This document shows positions 23,301 to 34,808 of a stretch of 64,000 nucleotides of DNA, piece by piece. The notes below the pieces were generated by a model. That model saw only the letters and a list, made by a program, of their open reading frames with translations. It was not told where the DNA came from and searched no databases. The DNA lies in NCBI GenBank assembly GCA_963995505.1, contig OZ023180.1:12228689-12292688 (forward strand), in the 5' to 3' direction. Numbering within the stretch: the stretch's first letter is position 1; every line of letters begins with the position of its first letter. The stretch comes from Hypericum androsaemum. Taxonomy: Eukaryota; Streptophyta; Magnoliopsida; Malpighiales; Hypericaceae. Made by a program: the position numbers and the translations under genes.

Positions 23301-24356
23301 GAATAGTAAGGTTTTATCTTAACTATTCAACATAAATGAAATAATAATAACAATATCCTAAATAAAAATGACTTTCTCAATATTAGTAAAAATACTCACC
23401 ATCCATCCAACAGAAATTTTAATATATTCTTCTGATCCAGCTTCAAGCCAAATAAATGATCCACTGTATTGATTTGGTTGCACTGATGGTTGATTTATTT
23501 GCATAATTGCACTTGATCCACGATATATTTTGCTCATATCTTTCAAAACAACGTAGTATTTCTTTTTTAAAGTCATGCATTAAGACAAACGATATTATAT
23601 ATAAGATAATCAAATAGAGATTGTTGCATAATGAAAATTTTCATAAGTATACAATATGGTGTTGACGTATAAAAAAGTCTATTTTGATGAAGTGAAGTTA
23701 TGTTATAATATTTGGTGATATTCTAGTTTATTTTTCGTATTTCAAAAATTAATACAACATATCTTATAAACATATATTAACAAGTTTTTCTTAGACCGAT
23801 TATATGGACAGTATGAAGTATCTAACATAGCACGATGGTCATTAGAAATATTATTCCATATAAAATTTGCCTAAATTACTATAATAAAAATTAAAGTTGC
23901 AACACCTCTTCAATTAAAAAAATAGAAAATACTGGGGAATCCTAATTCCAAACGTCTTGGAAATTTTTGAATATACTATTTCAGTTAGAAAAGTTAGCAT
24001 AAAAAATGTATGACAATATGTTATTGGTGTTCTTGAGAGATTAATATTACCATTTATTTCATATTAAATTTTTAGACTCCAATATGAGTGTAACTAAATT
24101 CATATTTACATCATCTTCTTATTAGTTAGAAACAAATACTAGAAAGGTTATTGCCATTTTGTATAAAAGGATAAAAGCATATAAAAGAAAGCTAACGTGT
24201 ATGTTTTTACATAAATGATCAAATAAATTATAGTAAACTTACATGATATTCTAGAGGTTCTTCTAGTCTCAATGGTTCTATCACTACATCTTTTCTTCTT
24301 AAGATAGGTACCGAACTATTTGGACATTTATTCTCTTTAAAAAATCCAACTGATTC
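20357..24356 (-). pseudogene. Neprosin-domain (DUF239) gene relic, copy B (best preserved)
   Basis: Exons on the minus strand: activation-peptide end FFKENKCPNSSVPILRR with donor gtaagt after 24,243; exon 23,358-23,576 with YRGSSAIMQINQPSVQPNQY and SVGWM before a gtgagt donor; VNPELYGDNKVHLTVSW beginning at 21,605 after a ttttag acceptor; FVQTNQEIHLG...SPQK-stop-YEAKLSIVQ ending at 21,318 before gtaaat; and a last exon from 20,726 (SGNWWLVCGIQNIGYWPRES, then SSPPMGRGTF). The last exon stops early at SIIR-stop; the expected end SYGGPGGDCGT lies in another frame, stopping at 20,357. At least one in-frame TAA and one frameshift make it a likely pseudogene. Neprosins are secreted plant proteins with an N-terminal activation peptide; the founding member is a glutamic peptidase. 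A signal peptide exon was not found. Confidence 0.8.
20901..21202. mobile_element. Mutator-type MITE, 302 bp
   Basis: Starts gggtaaattactctagggt and ends in the inverted form accttagagtaatttatcc. Flanks taaaaatta (20,892-20,900) and aaaaaatta (21,203-21,211) are a 9-bp target duplication with one mismatch. Copies A (near 7,815-7,830) and C (near 33,055-33,070) lack it and show the unoccupied site, so it inserted only into copy B. The two halves are long inverted arms meeting in the middle. It lies in the last intron of neprosin B. Confidence 0.88.
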
Positions 24357-24357
24357 A

Positions 24358-24380
24358 TATATATATATATATATATATAT
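24358..24380. repeat. (AT)n microsatellite
   Basis: Pure AT alternation of about 23 bp at the 5' edge of the first recognisable neprosin-B exon. Confidence 0.9.
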
Positions 24381-24604
24381 GGGTTCAGATGTTATTAATT
24401 TACATAATCAAATGTTATTAATAATCAATATGTACCTGAATTTTATGATTTTTTATCATGGAATGTTCAAAAGCCAGTTGTTTATGTAGATCAACGCATT
24501 TAATATATGAAGACTACAACATTAAAATGAGTAAAATAATATTTAACTGTAAACATCTGTGTTAGATTAATTATGATAGACATTAAGTAAATATATAATA
24601 ATAT

Positions 24605-24850
24605 AATGGCCAAACTAGACGGGATTGCTTGTTGCCCCATATTGGACGGATTTTTTTCAAGAATTCCATATTTCCATTTTTTGTAGGTTATGCAGCGTTA
24701 TTGTAATTTTTTGCACTCTTTTTTCCTGTCACTGGTTTTTTCGCAGGATTTCACAGTGATAAATTTTTTTACCAAGACTTGCGGCTGTAACCTCTATAGT
24801 CTAGTGTGAGGGACTGGTCTGGGCACCTACTATGGGTGCACAAATTCGTA
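24605..24850 (+). mobile_element. LINE 3'-tail relic (copy C)
   Basis: Counterpart of 168-415. It contains acttgcggctgtaacctc and agtgtgagggac, similar to the 3' tails of the LINEs at 48.7 kb and 58.8 kb. Confidence 0.35.
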
Positions 24851-24866
24851 GTTGTAGTATTCATTA

Positions 24867-26497
24867 TTGATGAAATTTAAGTTACTCTTGAATAACTGCT
24901 TCTGTGGGATAGTTTGAGTATGGGAATCTTATCACAAGTCTAGATGTTTATATAACTTTTTATAAGTTATAACATTTTATTTTTGCTTGATTAATCACTT
25001 TTGCTAATTATTAAAAAAAATAATTTCCAAATAGAATTTACAAATAAATTAAGAAATTGAAAGGCTCATAGAAATTTATGATTTCTAAGTTTATAGATTC
25101 AAGAAAAACTTTTACAAAAAAAATACAAGACAAACAATGTACTAAAGTTTACATTTTTGAAGACAAACAACAGAAAAGAATATGAACTAATGCATAAAAT
25201 GAGCAGTGTTACATAGGCTGCCATCGTTATTTAATTGAATGATAAAATTTATACAGCCTTCATTCATTTTATAGGTAAATTCAACTATTTTTTCCTTTTT
25301 TGTAATTACCATTAAACATCAAAATAAATCAGAATTATAGAAACAAAATAATTATTATACTATTGAAAATTATGCCACAATCATTGCTTACCATTTTTGT
25401 AATGATGGAAAAGGCTAAATTGCCAAAATTAATAGAGCAATTTTGATATTGTTAGCTTGCCAATTTTATATTGATAAGTAATAAACACTAACTAAAGAAT
25501 TGACTATTCGTAATAAGTATGAGTCTTGATTTTCTCATATATTAAAAACATAAATCAAGAATAAATTGTACCTTCTTTTTTTGTCTCAGCGTCATTTACT
25601 TGGTTGCTAGTTATGGCATTTATAAGTTATCATAAAATAAGGACATTTATAATTTTAACCCATTATTGTTGGCATTCTTTATTGGTATCAAGATAGATGT
25701 TGTGACACCAACAAACACTTCGATCAACTAGTGATGAAGTTGTTCTAGTTTAACAAAAATTTTAGTTCAAATTATTGGCAATGCTACAATGTAAAATAAT
25801 TGTTCGGAGAGCTTTGCCACCTTTCATAAGTTCTACCCAACTCGAATTTAGATAAGTTAGCCAATGGCCGAATATCAAATGATATAAACTAAAAAATAGA
25901 TTGTGAGGTTCAGATGCATTGATATACTGCATCGGCATCGTATTACATTTTTTATTTTGGAATATATTGATTGAATTGCTATTGTTACTTGGTTGGGAAT
26001 ATTTGGATAACTTTTTGAGCATAATTACTAGGAATGGTTTATATTTCCGAATGCAAAATTTATTAACATGGCCAAGCCTTAAGAGGTGAATTATTGGAAG
26101 GCTTATTTTGTTGTGCGGTATTGTCGTTGACATGAGACGTGATAATTAACCCGTATATAACGATCCTGGAAACTAATATCGTAGACCAAGTCAACTAATA
26201 TTCGAAAGCCTGTTAACGTGGTAGGACTTTTTTGTCGGCCGCATGTTGTGAAGCAAACAACTTGAAAGTTTCGTCCTCGAAGAAAAGACATCCACAACAA
26301 AAAATTTGACAAGCAGACTTGCAATTTACATCCACACTAGGCTGGCGGAAACATGAACCCTCAAAGGTTTACATGAAAGCCTCCAAATTTTTAGATTGGA
26401 GTGTTATAATTTTAACTGTGGATTGAGTAGGGATTATATGGATGGTTTGATGGTTAGGATATGCATGTGGGCCGTCTGATGTGATTCGAATTATATG
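24867..26497. other. Intergenic, no gene seen
   Basis: From about 25,180 it matches copy A 845-1,809 and then, after a jump, 3,050-3,370. The ORF at 25,762-26,133 is not conserved in A, where the same strand is interrupted, so it is not treated as coding. Confidence 0.55.
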
Positions 26498-28575
26498 TGT
26501 TGGGAAAAAAAAAGAGAACGCTAAGAACGATCTCGTGACGGCCCGAAGTGCTCGTCCCAATGTCGGTCTAACACCGAGAGTAACAAGGGTTAGCCGAAGC
26601 CAATACTATCAACTAACCTAAACTAAGATAAGAGCCGAAGCTTGAGAGTAATTTGTATGTTGACCAGATAATGTCTCTTCAGCTCGTCCCTTGCCCTGCT
26701 TATATAGAAGAAGTGGACCGCCTCAGCCCCTTATCGTCTCCTAGTCGAACTCGGAGACCTCAGGACTTATCTCTGCCAATGCTCATCTTCATCCAACGCC
26801 CGACCCGGACCTTCAATGCATTCTGTCTGACTCAAAATTTTAATATTTATCTTCGCCCTATTAGAATTTTCAATATTTATCCTCATCCCTTGAGAAGCTG
26901 AATACGTCGAGAATACTAGAGCTCTTCAACCTCTCCGAGAGTCCATCAAGATTGGGTCTTTTAATTACTCTGCCAACACCGAACCCGACGTCTGAGAATA
27001 GGATCTAAACCTTGATGATCTAAGGCAATCATCGGAGTTTGAACCTCTCCATCCCGACCATCTGAGGTCGGGATGCCTAATCCAACCATTTAAGGTTAGA
27101 AGGCTCATTTCGACCATTTGAGGTAGGGAGGCCCCTTTCGACCATTCGAGATCGTCTCCTTCTATTCATTCGACAATTTACCTCGAGGGCCACTTATTTT
27201 ATTTGACGATTTCGGGATAGTTTGCATTTATTCGACAATTTTGAAAGTAGCTCTCATTCCACCTAACTCGATGATGTTGGGATAGCTCTCTTCACCCTAA
27301 TTGGATGACCTAGAGTCCAGCCTCCCATTCAACGATTTCGACCTTATTGCTATTCGACGATGCAGGTCGCTTCTCTGTCTAATTCGACAACTTTGAACCA
27401 CTCCAAGTCGATGATTTTTTCTTGAATCACCTAAATTGATGATTGCATCTTCAATGCCTTAGAATCAAAAATTTGAGCTAAATAACTCAATTAGACAATT
27501 TTCTCATGGCCTAATTCGCCAATCCAAGCCCATCCTTCCTCTACTTCCTTAACTCGACGATTTGGACTCGTCCCTTCCTTTGATTCGACCATTCAAGCTT
27601 GCTCCTCCTTCTAATTCGACAATTTAAGCCTTCTATTTGATGATTTCGACAACTTTAATCCGAGGTCCGAGTCACAAATTTGATGATTTCGACGATCCGA
27701 GCTCACCAATTCGACGATTTAAGCCATGTCAAGCTTAAATCGACCATTTGGCTTGCTTAATTCGACCATTTGGGCTTGTTCCTTTCTAATTCTAAAATTT
27801 TGGTCTACCTCTCCCTTCATTCGATGATTTTAGCTTACCGGGCATTCGATGATTTTCTTGCTCAGTTCGACCATTTACAAGTAGATGAGTGATGGTCACT
27901 TCAAATGGATATTTGACCCCTTTCTACTCCGAATTGGAAGAAGTTGTCAACTACAAAGTTGTAGTCCCATGTCTGTTCTTTCCACATCACTTTCAAACAC
28001 TTGAATCCGAAGTCGGAGTCTCAAGATATGGCTATTCTTCCAAAATCTGTTAGATCGGATTGACTATCCCTGCCAGATCAGCGACCCAAATTTCAAATGA
28101 ACTCTATGCCTCTTTGGCCTCCGAATTAGCCACAGTCATGAACGACAAAGTTGTAGGTCTATCTATTATATTTCTATAGCTTTAAGAATCACCTCAACCC
28201 AAGCCTCGAGCATAAAGATATGGTCGATTTACTAATTATAGGTATTGTGAGGTAGCTCTCTCAAGTCAATGAAGGTTTGGCCTCTCCAAGTGAGTGACCC
28301 GACTTGAGAAAGGCCTTCTATCCCTAATAAATGTCTTACCTAACCTAAAGGAGTTCTACTTTACTTGAGGCCGAGGGTACCCAAACTAACTTAAGGTTAA
28401 GGGTACCTAGGTCGCCTTACCGTGAGGGTACCTAAGATGATTCAAGGCTGAGAATACTCAAGGTGATTCAAGGCTGAGGGCACCCATGTCGACTTGAGCG
28501 TACCAAGCCAAGGTAAGTTGGCGTCTAAGTCCAGGCACTTCAATGATGGCCCTAGTCGACCCCGAGCTCCCAACA
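26498..28575. mobile_element. 2,078-bp TGTTGGGA...TCCCAACA insertion, solo-LTR-like
   Basis: Copy A is continuous across this point (near 3,370), so the block was gained by C or lost from A. It begins tgttggga and ends in the exact inverse tcccaaca, the TG...CA form of an LTR. A tatata-type box lies at 26,700. The flanking five bases differ (atatg and cgtta), so a clean target duplication is missing; the 20-odd bases after 28,575 also lack a counterpart in A. Most of 27,050-27,880 is a loose series of ttcgac(g/c)attt motifs. No ORF of note. I read it as a solo LTR with decayed or rearranged junctions, orientation unknown. Confidence 0.55.
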
Positions 28576-28842
28576 CGTTAGTTTTGCACTTCAACAATAT
28601 GCAATATTTTTAATTATCAAAATTTAATGAGTTTTTCTCATCGGTACAAACTCAGGATTTGATTCAATGCCGTGCATCTTGCACCTCTAGCCATTTTTGT
28701 GGAGAGAGAGCATTAATTAGGGAGAGAAAAAAGAATCTCAAAATTCGAGATATTTATCTATTGTCACTAAATTGAGGCCAATTTGGGATACTAATATAAC
28801 ATGCTTCCTTCTTTATAAAAGCTAAACATGACATAATATTAA

Positions 28843-29130
28843 CAATAAAGAAAAAAAATGGCTTGAAAGCCATGGTCTTAAAAATGCAGTCTGACCTGTC
28901 AAACCATGAATTAAAACTCATATCATGTCAGTTTTGTTAGTAAGAATGTCAACCTAATGAACATGACAAATTTTGATCGGACCACTCAATAAAGAAAAAA
29001 AATGGCTTGAAAGCCATGGTCTTAAAAATGCAGTCTGACCTGTCAAACCATGAATTAAAACTCATATCGTGTCAGTTTTGTTAGTAAGAATGTCAACCTA
29101 ATGAACATGACAAATTTTGATAGAACCACT
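28843..29130. repeat. 144-bp tandem duplication
   Basis: Two near-identical units start at 28,843 and 28,987 (caataaagaaaaaaaatggc). Copy A has a single unit (about 3,617-3,770). The duplicated block includes the left end of the hAT-like element and its target duplication. Confidence 0.9.
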
Positions 29131-29274
29131 CAATTGGAACAGGATATTAACCCAAAAAATTTATGTTCATTAGGTTCACAAAAAAAGGAAAGTGAAAAAA
29201 TTACCAGAGAAATCCAATTTTTCCCAAATCAAATCAAACAAAATTAATTCAAGGTAATCGAGAGGTAGAATGCG

Positions 29275-30330
29275 AGTGCCTAAGTTTTGACACACTACCT
29301 CTACCATCCCAAGATTTCTGAAAATGAACTTGTAGTCCTTCGTGTTTGGTTTTATTATACTTTTGGGTCTGTCGTTGAAGTCATCGGTTGATTTAATAAC
29401 TTTTTAATTCTAAATAAATATTATACCCCTAAAATTGAGAAAAAAGGCATGCGAGTTGTCTCCTACCTCCCTTCTGGTGACCCTTACACCTTCTTCGATG
29501 ACTCTTTGTCTTCTCTAATGAAATCTTCGGTATCGTCTCTTCCGGTACCATAAACAAGCCAAGGAAAAAAAATGAATCCTCTGCGACGAACAATACTACA
29601 GCTATCACCATCGAATCCATCATAATAAATAAGCTAATCGCCATCTCCTCTCCATGCCCTCCACTCCTATACCGGCGCCTTCCTCCCCATATTCTCTAAT
29701 TAAATCATCATATCCTGCACTTACAAATTGCCATGGCTCTCGCTGTCCTCCTCCTCATCAGTGCATCCCGTACCTCATCTACCTTCATTGCCAAACTGTG
29801 AGATAACAGGCATTGTGTCCTTCGCAATCCCGTTATTCCTTTCCTTGATGTGTCCTCCACCTCCCCCTTCTCATTGCCAAAAACCCCAACCTTTACCACG
29901 GACTTCCCAAATGGGAGGGTGAGATCGACTGCAAGTGCACGGAGTGACAACAACTAGGGGTCCTCTGGTATAGAGGATAATTATGACGAGAAGGGGGGAA
30001 TATGTAGGAATAGATAACCTCAAACTCATCGTCCAAAGAACAGCGGCTAGGGGTCCTGGGTGTCATCCAAGGCGTCTTGGTTCTGGTTTAGGCGGGGAGA
30101 ACTCTGTGTTTTTTTGACACCTGTGTTCTAGTCAGAGGAAAGGGAGATGAAATTTTGATTTTTTTACTGATTCTTTTAAGGGTATGTAAGTTATTTTACA
30201 AGAAAAATTGATTGATACCGTCAGTGAGGGAGCCAATAGTAATTTTCCTAGAGGGACTACAAGATCATTTTCTTAAATCTAGGGATGCTAGATGTAGGAT
30301 GTCAAAATCTCAAGGATCTGAGGGTAATTT
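29275..30330. mobile_element. Mutator-like element with unidentified cargo (copy C)
   Basis: Same inverted termini as 3,905-4,980 (left around 29,290-29,400; right around 30,180-30,315). Cargo frames differ from copy A because of indels: the plus ORF of copy A is broken, and short ORFs at 29,708-29,953 (minus) and 29,728-29,922 (plus) are not equivalent. This argues against a constrained protein. Confidence 0.5.
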
Positions 30331-30819
30331 TCCCCATAAATTTTTGAGTTTCTACAAAAAAGCTGTGGCAGTTTAATCTTAATTTTTATGTTTGACATTT
30401 TGGTATTCTTCAAAGTAGCTTAGGTTTTAAATGTTTTGACATTTGCTTTAAATATTTTGAGATATGCCTTAAATGTTCTGTTTTTTTAAGAATAATGTTC
30501 TGAGCTATGACTTGAAGTTCAGGAGTGAGCTACCTACCAAACGGGACCGAATTAGTCCTGGAGTATTATATTCAGGACTAATCTGATTCACAAATGGACC
30601 GGTGGTAAAATTGTAAAATATTTAAAAAGCTGGGGCAAAACTGACAAAAAGAAAAGAGATTGCAAGTGTGTTAGAAAATGGTAATCCTAGTAATGAGAAA
30701 ATGGTTTGTCTTGTCATAATAAAATGGTATACCTTGTCATGATAAAAAGGTATGCTATGTAAAACTTTTGTACTATCTCAATTAATTAATTATTTTATTT
30801 TTTATCATAAGTATTATTA

Positions 30820-31130
30820 CATACCATTCGAAGATACCATTCAATATAATGCGCATACCATTTGAAATAATCGGACTTACCATTTTGACATAATCGGGTA
30901 TACCATTTAACATAATCGAACATATCATTTGACATAATCGAAAATACCATTTTATTATATTTATTGTTAATATTATCAAACTAGTCGAGTATACCATTTG
31001 ACATGCTTGAGATATACCATTTGATATAATCGAACATACCATTTGACAAAATTGGACATACTATTTGACATGCCCGAGCATACCATTTTAAATAACTGAG
31101 TATACCATTTGACATAACCGGGCACATTAC
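30820..31130. repeat. taccatttgacataatcgg minisatellite (copy C)
   Basis: Same array as 5,480-5,770, with units of roughly 22-24 bp and differing unit order and sequence between copies. Confidence 0.75.
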
Positions 31131-32170
31131 ACAAAAATAAACCAATTCTTTGAGTGAAAAGCTCTTGTTCTCAACCACAGAATCAAAACTACATAGCAAT
31201 ACGTGGCTATTGCCTTGCCTCTGTCCAAGAACTCAATCATTAATGATCTAAAACTACACAGCAATCTGTGGTCACAACCTTCTTCTTCTTCCTTGCGCCT
31301 AGAGTTTCGCAACGAGCTTCAACCTTATCATCGATAGTAACAGCCGCTGCCACTTCATCGACATCCCTCACTGAACTGTCCTCTATAGGATTACCTTTAA
31401 GTGGTTGTTAGGTTCATCGATATCGTGATCGATAAGTTGGTCCAGATTTGGAGGTCTCCTGGGGTTCAAGAAAAAAGGGGAAGAGGGCGGCAGCCATGTA
31501 GGTTGTTTTTGGGGGGAAGAGAGAGATTGAGGGGAGGAAAGAGGAGAGAAATAAAATAATAGTCCTGCGTGATTCTTAAGCATCAAATCTTGTATTTAAT
31601 TTAAAAAACTAATCTAATGGCTCTCATTTTATCTAGAATGGTCCTGACTAATTTTTCAAGTCAGAACCAAATCCAGTCCCCACACCAAAAATTGTTCATT
31701 CTTGATAGTATAACAATAATATATAAGAATTTTATTAAATAAAAAAATCTGATCCGACCGGTTGACCTGGAGGTCAGCCTAAATCTCGGGTCACCTTCTG
31801 GATCATTTTCCAAAATCTTGCTTGAAACTAGATTTATAATTGTATGTTGTAAAAAATTGGAAGAAATTTAATTAAACCAAAAAAATTCACCCAATAAGTG
31901 AGAGAAGAATGAAAGAAAGCAAGAAAAAAAAGAAAAATATTAGAGATGCTTTAAAATTGTACAAATTTCAAGATTACCTAAAGAGACCATAGATTAATGA
32001 CATTACAAGAATGAATCAATGTAGATTAGTGATCATACAAGGTAAATTAATTACCTTAAAGAGACAAAAAAATTCAAATAAATAGAAACACATCTCGCTC
32101 GTAAAATGTGTTCGAGGTTGTAGTTGCACACCTCGTTAAAACCATGTTGTAGTAAATCTGATGGAATAAT

Positions 32171-32428
32171 TTACGGTCCTAAAAAAGGGTGCCCAAACAT
32201 TACGTGTAAAAAAATGATAGCACGGAAGAAAAAAAGATCTTTGTCCATATAACGGATAATAAAGTCAAGAGTATAGCACCACCATCGACCCTCATTCACT
32301 TTAGATAATGCATCTATAACTACATTTTCTTCACAAAAAATATGTGTACAACAAACTAGATGTCCCAAAAAATTGACAATATGTCGTGGTATTTTCACTT
32401 TTTGGCATTTATTTTTTTCCTTGATCAA
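32171..32428 (-). pseudogene. Relic of a LINE RNase H C-terminus (copy C)
   Basis: Reads THIFCEENVVIDALSKV, RWWCYTLDFI and DLFFF, the counterpart of 6,879-7,154 and slightly closer to the expected consensus (E before N). Otherwise isolated from any RT sequence. Confidence 0.4.
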
Positions 32429-32579
32429 AAATAAGATAAAAGACCGTGTCCATTTTCTTTTTCCAATTACGTAAGAATGTTATTAAAATATTAAATTTAG
32501 TAAAAGTTGATGTCATTCCTCTTCAAAGCAATGCACTATTTCTTTTATTAATACGAAATAGACCATTATTACATATATA

Positions 32580-33775
32580 TCCCTAACGAAGTAGTTCCAA
32601 CGAAGTATACTATAAAAATTTTCATTGTCACTAAATAAATGCGTATTTGAATGGTCAATATCAACCACATGATAATTTTCATTAACGGTGTGAATATTCC
32701 AAAAAATTGACGAATTTTAACTGTCATGAGAAGCAAATGTTCCTCTTCCCATGGATGGACTAGATTATCCAATAAGTGCATGAGTAACTCCATCAAATGA
32801 AAGACTAGTAACTATATCATTCAATTAGATAAACTATTCTTTTGGCCAAAAGTCAATACTTTGAGAACCATACACCAACAACCAATTATCTGATACAAAA
32901 TCCTACAAAAGTTGAAACAAAATTAGGCAGCCAAATATGATGAGAATTACTTTATATCAAAAAATATGAGAATTACTCTTTCTTCTTATTCTTAAGGATA
33001 TTTTTTTTATTTGGTCTATTAGCACATCCATAATAATAATGTGGGACGTAAATAATTACAAAATTATATCTCACGTGACATATATAATTTATAATATATA
33101 TTGCAAAAATAATTAGCTCTTGTTTAAAAAGTCATACATTTGTATCCACTTTTCATAAAACTTACTCCTTGCTACTAGAGTAACAAATAACTAGTCTAGA
33201 GTAGTTACTACTCTAGAAACTAGTCACGTGATGGTGTTAATGTTTAGATTTAACTAAAAAATAGGTGTAACCTTAACAAAAAAATATAATTTTAAAAGAT
33301 AATAAATTAAAAATTTTCATTTCATTTTGGTCTTATTCCTATTTATTACATTGTTTTAAATTTAATTTTTAATAAAGATTTGATAAATTTCCGAAGTCAT
33401 AATTGTGATAATAGAAAAAAAAATATTTTTTCATATAGCAGTTCTTATATAAATTATCCTTCAGTATAATTTACCTGGCCTATTGATAACTTGACTTTAA
33501 ATTTCTTTTGTGGACTAGAAATTGGTGAGAATATTACGCCTAAATAAAGCTTCTAATTTATTTGCACAAATCCTTGACATACTATACTATAGCAACCGTT
33601 TAAGATATTATTCTACACGGAGAAAGTAATATACATTTCAAAAGTTATATAAACTTAATTAGTATAGAATTGCAAATATATATTCAAAAGTGTGGATGAA
33701 AGCGTAATTTATTACACTACAGGACGGCATCAATCGAATGTTACTGTCGCCATGGAGTTTTGAGTTTACCTAAAA
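32580..33775 (-). pseudogene. Neprosin-domain pseudogene, copy C (5'-truncated)
   Basis: Only the 3' half survives. Pieces: VNSKLHGDSNIRLMPSC (about 33,720-33,768), GFVQIN-stop-KLYLGVIFSPISS ending before gtaaat near 33,479, and the last exon beginning DFVSDNWLLVYGSQSIDFWP (about 32,905) with HALIG-stop-SSPSMGRGTF. The expected C-terminus is shortened relative to A because about 45 bases near 32,589 are missing. Homology to copy A stops at 34,111, before the upstream exons. Confidence 0.7.
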
Positions 33776-34111
33776 TAATAATATATTTATAGTTAATTTG
33801 ATTTTGTGTAATAATTAAATTGATTATAATATTTATCATCTTCAACCATGCCTATAATACACTTTAGGCAAAACTATGTAAACAAAATTATTTCAATGTC
33901 TTATAAGAATTTTCATTTGCATTTGTCTACATTTTAAGTGTAGATTATTTTTTAGAATAATGCAAAATTAAGATATGATTTATTACATTGAAATAGGAAT
34001 ATGCTAATACATAAAATATAGTTAACCAAAATTAGAAAAGAAAAAAATATGAATGTCCACATAAAATTTATGATTTAACTGATGTTAAATACAATTAAAA
34101 AATTATTAGCT

Positions 34112-34440
34112 GTGCTGATATTGGGGTGATTAGTTGGCCGTCACTCCTCCACGTGATGGTGCTGTGCTGTGCGATGATGTTGCAGTCTCTTCGGATGGTG
34201 TTCATGGGGTTGATGGTGCCCGTCCGATCGATTCGCAGTTCTTGGCTGATATTGGGGTGATTAGTTGGCCGTCCTCTATGCCAACCTTGGAGGCTTGCCT
34301 CTCCCCTCCTATAGCGCAGCCTTCTAGAGTTATCAAGCAGCCCTACAAGGGGAAATCTATTATGTTAATTCTGACTCGTAGTAGCTGTCGGGTCAGGAAA
34401 CTGATGGCCAAGGCAGTGCCAGTTTTATTTCTTTGACAGG
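34112..34440 (+). other. Unidentified ORF with internal direct repeat
   Basis: The stretch gctgatattggggtgattag occurs at about 34,115 and again at about 34,242. A 100-codon ORF (34,134-34,436) crosses it and encodes a hydrophilic then basic sequence of no family I recognise. The sequence is richer in GC than its surroundings and begins exactly where copy C ends, so it could be the edge of an unrelated insertion. Coding status is uncertain. Confidence 0.3.
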
Positions 34441-34517
34441 TCTGGTGGATTGATATAAGAATACAGCTTGCTGCATACCACATCAGATGTGCTTGGAGCA
34501 AGGAAAATATCAATGCC

Positions 34518-34808
34518 TTACATTATATACAATTGCGCCAAATCTACTTCCAAGACAGGCTTATCCCCCAACCATACACTCCTCACATCCTTGAGGATAA
34601 TAAATGATTGTTTTCTCCGATCCACTCCATACCTATCCAGAAGCTCCTCGAGATTCGCTTTCCCATCTCTCTTCCTCCTAAATTCTTCTAGATCAAGAAC
34701 AACATCAACATCACCATTTGGGATGCCATAGATGTTGTGAAGAAACAACTCAGTAACCGTATGCAAATGCTGCTCCTCATTCCTGCATTTTACAGCAAAC
34801 TCAATCAT
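34518..34808 (-). pseudogene. Unidentified gene fragment, possibly one exon
   Basis: A 96-codon minus-strand ORF with protein-like composition: acidic/leucine segments such as VDVVLDLEEFRRKRDG and EELLDRYGVDRRKQSF. The same frame continues upstream of the first Met as GFFYLFKIEENDIKLK, then a TAG, which suggests a once-longer exon interrupted by a stop. I do not recognise the family. Neighbours give no help. Confidence 0.4.

Larger units (their letters stand above)
20045..24454. repeat. Segmental duplicate, copy B (neprosin part only)
   Basis: From about 20,240 this matches 7,160-10,870 of copy A and, up to about 22,590, 32,480-34,111 of copy C. It ends where copy C begins, in the same 5'-flank sequence found at position 1 and at 10,870. 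Divergence from A and C is clearly higher than between A and C. It contains a MITE (20,901-21,202) and lacks the 1.1-kb TIR element of copy A. Confidence 0.75.
28870..31820. mobile_element. hAT-like non-autonomous element (copy C)
   Basis: Orthologous to 3,646-6,515. Left flank cttgaaag at 28,862-28,869 (repeated at 29,006 by the local duplication) and right flank cttgaaac at 31,821-31,828. It contains a Mutator-like element at 29,275-30,330 and a minisatellite at 30,820-31,130. No transposase is seen. Confidence 0.58.
24455..34111. repeat. Segmental duplicate, copy C
   Basis: Collinear with 1-10,008. It starts precisely in the 5' flank of neprosin B, so copy C adjoins copy B as A does, and it breaks off at ttattagct (34,111), inside the neprosin gene. 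Private changes are a 2.08-kb insertion (26,498-28,575) and a 144-bp tandem duplication (28,843-29,130). It lacks the 7,896-9,039 element and the 1,810-3,045 block. Confidence 0.85.

Noticed and set aside
26498..28575. Firm solo-LTR call
   Set aside because: TG...CA ends are present, but the flanking five bases do not match and no second LTR or internal sequence is seen, so confidence is held at moderate.
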